A DNA stretch of 64,000 nucleotides from Trichomonas vaginalis G3 (lineage: Eukaryota; Parabasalia; Trichomonadida; Trichomonadidae), in the NCBI RefSeq assembly GCF_026262505.1, contig NC_067207.1:5774252-5838251 (forward strand), written 5' to 3'. How positions within the stretch are numbered: position 1 is the stretch's first letter; every line of letters begins with the position of its first letter. Shown here piece after piece: positions 58,479-64,000 of the stretch. The notes under the pieces are model-generated. The model saw only the letters and a list, made by a program, of their open reading frames with translations, was not told where the DNA came from and ran no database searches. Made by a program: the position numbers and the translations under genes.

Positions 58479-59909
58479 ATGCAATTTTTAAGTCTTGCGA
58501 AATCATTTATGGATAATGATTATAAAACAGACTCACCTACTTGGTCAGCAAAGACTTTAGTCGAAATAAATGTAGAACCTATAGAAAATATCGAAGCAGA
58601 GCAATCTCTTCAGTTTTTATATCAAAAGGCCACAGAAACATATGATGAAGGAAAAAATATGCCATGTATTTCATATTTGCATCAAATACTATTAATGTTA
58701 GAAGAAGGAAATGTTGAAACTAAGGAATTTGCATTTGAATTCTGTCAAAAAATGATTTATAATACAATAATTCAAGAATCATATCAGCAAATGCAGATCT
58801 TAGGTATGGGAATATACGTTAAACTTGTTCAATGTGGAAATTATTTAGAAATTGATCCTGATGGATTACTTGAAGCAGTTAGAAAATTAATTTATAGTAA
58901 CTCGAACGAAATCGTGAATACATGTTGGAACTTTTTAATTGCACTGTTCAAATCCAATAAATTAGCCATTATTTTATTTGTTGAAAATGATGGAACATCT
59001 TTTGCTGTACAGAGTTATTTATCTTGCGATATACCTGAAATCAAGAACTGTATTGCATATGTTATATGCTTACTTCTCAAAAAAATTCCAGATTTTCCAA
59101 CTTTTGAAACTTCTGACATTTTATTTGCTTTGAAGCCACAAATAATGCAAACATGTTATTTTCCAAAGTTTTGTCGTCGTATTTTGGACTATAGTATATC
59201 CTCAGTTAATGATTTTTTTAAATATGGTTATGAAGAGCTTGTTTATATTGAACTTGAAAAATTAGAACAAGCAATTGAAGAGCAAGAGAACCAATATATC
59301 GAAAACCAAGAAGAAGTCGCAAATATTTTCCTAGATTTATGTAATCGCATTGTCAAAATTCAGGATGGCCAAATAGGATATAAAAAGTATCCAATAAATG
59401 CAATTTTTTACTTTGCAATGAATGGTACACCTCTTTTGATTGATACTGCTTATGAATTTTTCGATTCTTACATCACAGTATATAAATCAGATGCTGTTAC
59501 ATGTATGTCAAACAAAAAGATACTTAGGGCCATAACACAAAAGATGGAAGATGTTCAGTTCTCTTCACGTCAGAAAAATGCTTATATTTTCATGAAAAGT
59601 TTAATTATGTCCTCTACGCGTCAAATGATAGGATTGATGAACATATTTGATGAAAGGATAACTGATTTTATCGAATTGGCTCCAAGTGCTGGTGATGATT
59701 ATTTGAATGCATTAAATCAGCTTATATTGCAGATTATTAACATAGAGGATGGACAACAAGGTAACACATATTTTACAGATATATTCCTTGATCAATTTGA
59801 AAAATTGCAAGAAATCGCAGAAGATTCGGAAAAAGATCTACTAGATCTGGCACTTGAAAAGTTAGGAGAAATCTTTAATAGTAGAGAAGAAGCTAATTCT
59901 AATAATTAA
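58479..59909 (+). CDS. Helical-repeat (ARM/HEAT-like) hypothetical protein
   Basis: 476 residues from the ATG at 58,479. Helices alternate throughout with leucine/isoleucine-rich hydrophobic faces (LEAVRKLIYSNSNEIVNTCW, IKNCIAYVICLLLKKIPDFP, YLNALNQLILQIINIEDGQQ), which looks like an armadillo or HEAT superhelix. The N-terminus has a Ser/Thr/Trp segment (DSPTWSAKTLVEINVEPIEN) that could be a short linear motif. No conserved family signature. The C-terminus is acidic. Probably a scaffold or transport factor; function unknown. Confidence 0.75.
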   Translation: MQFLSLAKSFMDNDYKTDSPTWSAKTLVEINVEPIENIEAEQSLQFLYQKATETYDEGKNMPCISYLHQILLMLEEGNVETKEFAFEFCQKMIYNTIIQESYQQMQILGMGIYVKLVQCGNYLEIDPDGLLEAVRKLIYSNSNEIVNTCWNFLIALFKSNKLAIILFVENDGTSFAVQSYLSCDIPEIKNCIAYVICLLLKKIPDFPTFETSDILFALKPQIMQTCYFPKFCRRILDYSISSVNDFFKYGYEELVYIELEKLEQAIEEQENQYIENQEEVANIFLDLCNRIVKIQDGQIGYKKYPINAIFYFAMNGTPLLIDTAYEFFDSYITVYKSDAVTCMSNKKILRAITQKMEDVQFSSRQKNAYIFMKSLIMSSTRQMIGLMNIFDERITDFIELAPSAGDDYLNALNQLILQIINIEDGQQGNTYFTDIFLDQFEKLQEIAEDSEKDLLDLALEKLGEIFNSREEANSNN

Positions 59910-60125
59910 AATCTCATTTGTTATTTTACTTTTGTTTTATAATAAACTAGCATGTTATCTGTTTATTTAGTTGCATTTTAAAACTGAAGACAAAATATTA
60001 ATAAAATGATTTCTCAAATCTCTCAATTTTGAAAATATTCGACCACAAAAACACATTTTAATTTGTCTAAAATCTGAATTAATTGATTGTAAAAGTAAGT
60101 TGACAAACTGTTATCCATATTTTTA

Positions 60126-60950
60126 ATGTTTTACAATTTTGACTAAATAGTGAAAAATGAGGAAATATTTCAATTTGAAAATATCACATATTCGATAGTA
60201 GATGTATTCCGGAGAGAGATTCGTGTTGGAACTGGAATATTCAACGAATCCATTCCGAACGCAGTCAATGCAAGTTATAGTGGTCAACTTCTTATTCCTA
60301 ATTTTATCACATATTCTAATAAGCTTTGGCGTGTTACCGAAATAGGTACATGTGCATTTGTTTATTGTCAATCTATCACATCAGTTCGAGTAGGCTATAA
60401 CGTTGAAGTAGTAAGACAACAAGCTTTCTTCCGATGCAGAAATATCGTTAACATCACATTTGAGAAGAATAGTCTACTCAAAACTCTTGAAAATGCATGC
60501 TTTTATGATTTATATGCTGTGGAATGTATAGAATTCGGTGGTGACAAACTCCAAACTATTGGCGATTGGGTATTTGGATATACTTTTGTGCTCAAAAATA
60601 TAAGATTTCCGGCTTCTGTCAAATTTATGGATCAAAGATCATTAAGAGGAATGTTTACCTTAGAAAGGATTGATTATTGTAGTAAATCAGCAGTTACAAA
60701 AGATGTATTTTATAGAGGTGAACCAGATGAACATATAACCCCAACAAATCTGATTATTAAAGTAACTACAGGCTATGGTTCAAGTACATTCGGAATAAAT
60801 GATAATATTGATATTGATGATTCAATAAATTGCTATTTCCCTCCTGCAATTTCGGATAACGATCTAAATTGCAGAACTATATATGGGAAAAACGACTATC
60901 GCATTGCTTATTCGTTGGTCTGTGTTTTTATTTTAATGTATGACTCTTAA
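60126..60950 (+). pseudogene. BspA-like leucine-rich repeat gene without an intact start
   Basis: The frame from 60,147 to 60,950 codes about 266 residues of BspA-type (LRR_5) leucine-rich repeats: RVTEIGTCAFVYCQSITSVR, 'NVEVVRQQAFFRCRNIVNIT', LKTLENACFYDLYAVECIEF, LQTIGDWVFGYTFVLKNIRF. These repeats mark the large trichomonad BspA surface family, which binds host cells and matrix. No in-frame ATG opens the repeats; the only upstream one (60,126) is cut off after six codons by TAA at 60,144, and the next in-frame ATG is deep inside. So the gene is probably a pseudogene or N-terminally damaged. The C-terminus is hydrophobic (YSLVCVFILMYDS), perhaps a relic of a membrane anchor. Confidence 0.7.
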
Positions 60951-61348
60951 ACAAATGAAATTTAAATTTTTCTAATTTCATCAGTAAATCTGTTATATAT
61001 TAGAAAGTATATATGAGTTGTGAATTTCTTTTAGAATATATATGAATATATAAGTAATGGCAAATTTCTATGCAAAAATCACAAATATTTCAATCTAAAA
61101 TTGATTTCTAAGCTTAAAACTGCTTTCAACGAAGTGAGATATTTATGAATCAATTGTCGATGCGAATTCAAAATAAAATTCCTATAAAAGAACTGAATAT
61201 TCAAAAAACATTATCTTGATTAGAAAAGAATTATGGTATGACATGTTAACAACACGAAAGGACATGTATTAAACATTACTATCGCAATCATTAAAGATAT
61301 GTCAGTAGAAATCTTCAGGCCAATTGATCCAAACAACTCAAATTTTTG
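60951..61348. other. Intergenic region
   Basis: About 400 bp, AT-rich, leading to the phosphodiesterase initiator. No gene or repeat is recognised. Confidence 0.45.
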
Positions 61349-61353
61349 TCACT
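61349..61353 (+). promoter_or_regulatory. Initiator TCACT of the phosphodiesterase gene
   Basis: TTTTTGTCACTTTTGAT with A at 61,351, 29 nt before the ATG at 61,380. Shares TGTCACTTTTGAT with the first gene of the window. Confidence 0.65.
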
Positions 61354-61379
61354 TTTGATAAAAAAATAACGAGGAAAAA

Positions 61380-64000
61380 ATGAATTCAGGGCGCTCAATG
61401 CTTCCTGTTCTTCCTCCTTTAAATAATGCTAATCCATCAACTATAGACTATAAAACTGTCTCTGAGAACCCCGATAAGGTTGTAGATTTAGTTGATCAAT
61501 TATTTGATCAAATTATGGAGTTAGCGCAAGTTAATACTGTTGTCTATGCAATCCAAACTCTTCTCGCACCACTTTACAATACAAAAAAGATAACATTGTG
61601 GCATTATATTGAATCTCATAATACATTCTTTTCGCAGACTTACAAAATACATGAAGCAGTTGAAGGATCAATACTTCAAGAAGCATTTACAGAGAAAAAA
61701 GTTGTATATATTCCATACGAAAAAAGAAATCAAAAGAAATATACTCAAAATGAAAACATTTCGTGTGAACAAGATAATGTATTAGTAATTCCTATGGTTC
61801 CTCGTACAGGTACTGTTGGAGCTGTCATTGAAATTGCGATTGATCATCATAAAGTTTTTAATACTGATCATTATCAAATTGCTCAACTTCTTATGTCTAA
61901 GTTTAAGAGTTATTACAGCTATCTTATTGATGAAGATCCATTAGATAACGAAGCAATTCAATTATTAGTTTCTACATCTTTACCAGAAACATATAAACGA
62001 ATTTCAGGTCTTTTATCGAAGTTTTATGCTGCCAGAGTTGTTGAATTTTGGATGTTGCGAACACGAGATAATTCCATCTTAAAAGTCTTTGATGAATCAG
62101 AGAATCCGACAAATGTTGAGCAAGATATGGCTGGTATTGCAGGGTATGCACTTGAGCACTTTGTTGTTATCAACGAACGCTACATGAAGAATAATAAAAT
62201 TATAATTCCCAAGTTGATGGCAATGGTGACTATTCCATGCTCTGTGTTCCATGCCAATTAGATGATGCTCGCCGCTGGGCCATTGTTTTACGTGGCAGAG
62301 TCTCTCCACCTCATTACAGCAGATGTGATGAACATACATTACTATCTCTCACTCCATTTGCATGCAAATCCATCTCCGCAGCGATTCTTCCTCCAAGCGA
62401 ACTTCCACAGTTTGATGATTTCGAAACAAGATTTCAAGCCTTGTTAGAGATCGCCATGACACTATCAGGTCAATTAGACATAGATAACTTGATTCCTATG
62501 ATCATGTCTCGAGCATGTTCTCTTCTTAATGCGCAACGTTGTTCATTGTTTTTGATTGACCGAGCAACAAATATGTTAACAACACGATTTGCTAATGGTG
62601 TTGACAAAGGTCTTCAAATTCCAATCACACAAGGTATTGTTGGCCAGACAGCAACAACAGGTGCCATTCTAAACATTCCTGATGCATACTCAGATCCACG
62701 GTTTAACAAGCAGATTGATATCGAAACAGGATTTCGAACTAACACTATCTTAAGTGTTCCCATTGTTAACAATCGAGGTGAAATCATCGGTGTCACAGAG
62801 ATGATCAACAAAAAGTCCGGATTATTATTTGATGACGAAGATATTCGTATGATGACAGCGTTCAATGTTTTCTGTGGTATTTCATTAGATAACGCTAAAC
62901 TTTATCAAGCTTCGCTTGATCTCTCCAAACAATTAACAATCTTCACAGAGATGTCCAGTGCAATTAAAGAAGATTCCAGTGACCAAACACTTAAATCCAT
63001 CATCATGAATGCTAAGAACACATTGGGAGCATCAGGAGCTGTTCTTTATATATATAATTCAGATGATAAATCCTTCCAAGTTAAAGACCAAGTCGGAAAA
63101 GGTGCAACATATGGTACAACATTTGCCGAGAAAGCAGTTCAAGATCGCGAAGACAAAATCTTCCAACCAGATGATATCGACAACCTTCTTTTCCCTGCAC
63201 AATCAAATAACAACTCCAAACTTGGAAAAGACGATTCTTATGACAGTTTCGACTCTATTTCAAGTCGACCAATCACACCTACTAAACCAGGAAAGACAGG
63301 AAGTGCAAGAGTATCAATGCTCCTTTCTACAGCAACAACAGCACAACTTCCAGATGTCAACATTCGAGAAACAATTGTTTGTATTCCTTTGGTTAATAAC
63401 GAAAACACTATTTTAGGTGTTATTCAGTTGACATGTCCATGGACAGTTATTCCCGAAGATGTGAAGATGCTTAAGAGTTACGCTGTTTTTGCATCATTGA
63501 TTATCGAGCGCCAGAACTTGAAAGGAATTGCCGAATTCGGACAAGATGAAGTCGAAATGAACACATGGATGACGAAAGAAGAAAAACATAGTATGACAGA
63601 AATTCCTTCTAAACTGATTATCCCAGAAGATGTCCTTAAAAACAACGTCTTCACCATCAAATTCAATTCATTGGAATGGGATGGCATTGGTCATTTCAAA
63701 GTTTTGTTTGCTATTTTCCATTATTTCGATTTCTTCCAAATTTATAAGATCACGAATGAAAAGTTTTTCCGATTCTTATATGCTATCAGAAGTATGTACA
63801 AGAAAGTTCCATACCATAACTGGCGTCATGCAGTTGATGTCACACAATTTGTTACTTATCAGATCATGATTTCTGGTCTTGAAAAAGTTTTCACTAAATT
63901 TGAATTATTCAGTTTAGTTGTTGCTGCAATTTGTCATGATGCAAATCATGATGGTTTCACTAATATCTACAACGTCAAAGCTGAAACTCCACTTGGTATT
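61380..64000 (+). CDS. GAF-domain 3',5'-cyclic nucleotide phosphodiesterase (one apparent frameshift; runs off the window)
   Basis: The N-terminal frame (61,380 to about 62,190) codes a first GAF-like domain (KKITLWHYIESHNTFFSQTY, DNVLVIPMVPRTGTVGAVIE) and part of a second. The protein continues in another frame (from about 62,198, NYNSQVDGNGDYSMLCVPCQ) to the window end, with a canonical GAF domain (LNAQRCSLFLIDRATNMLTT, TQGIVGQTATTGAILNIPDA, ILSVPIVNNRGEIIGVTEMI), a further GAF-like unit and a class I PDE catalytic domain: VPYHNWRHAVDVTQFVTYQI and AAICHDANHDGFTN, the metal-binding H-N-x-x-H and H-D-x-x-H signatures. It would hydrolyse cAMP/cGMP under GAF control. The shift lies in an A-rich run (about 62,185-62,200), so an assembly or sequencing error is as likely as a real mutation. 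Confidence 0.85.

Overview
The window looks like nuclear DNA of a parabasalid (trichomonad), most like Trichomonas. Genes are densely packed and intronless by eye on an AT-rich background. Several start codons lie just behind a TCA(T/C)(T/A) initiator (574, 9809, 48565, 49036, 58432, 61349), the initiator type known from Trichomonas. The families fit too: a BspA-like leucine-rich repeat protein, ankyrin repeats with near-identical units, an axonemal SPAG6, a GAF-type cyclic nucleotide phosphodiesterase and a giant Maverick/Polinton. No rRNA, tRNA or CRISPR array was recognised.

Layout, 1-21,400: a secreted thioredoxin-fold-like protein, an acidic unknown and a mucin-like membrane protein. Next comes a 2.4 kb foldback structure (about 4,740-7,180) whose arms carry 122-bp hairpin-rich tandem repeats. 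It is followed by a protein with an internal ubiquitin domain, a seemingly intact pogo-like DNA transposon (9,875-11,708, TA duplication), two ankyrin proteins, OST48, an acidic coiled-coil protein and a decayed mariner-like element with 25-bp inverted ends (19,860-21,124).

Layout, 21,415-46,635: one Maverick/Polinton of about 25.2 kb. It has an apparent 5-bp target duplication (TATTC), homopolymer-tipped inverted repeats, and recognisable parts: adenine methyltransferase, phage-tail-fibre-like protein, retroviral-type integrase, protein-primed family B DNA polymerase, HNH endonuclease, packaging ATPase, SF3 helicase, major capsid protein and a possible minor capsid protein, plus many small unknowns. 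Several core genes are broken (roughly 15-20 breaks in all), so it is a decaying copy with well-kept ends. Its genes share a compact T-rich upstream motif, and three divergent gene pairs have only 17-18 bp between their start codons.

Layout, 46,640-64,000: host genes again. They are a GCN5-type acetyltransferase, a membrane-anchored heparinase II/III-like lyase split by a frameshift, a serine-rich basic protein, SPAG6/PF16, a long coiled-coil protein, a helical-repeat unknown, a BspA-like LRR gene without a usable ATG, and a GAF/PDE gene that carries one apparent frameshift and runs off the window end. SPAG6, the coiled-coil proteins and perhaps the serine-rich protein point to the flagellar and cytoskeletal apparatus, but these neighbours do not form an obvious functional cluster.
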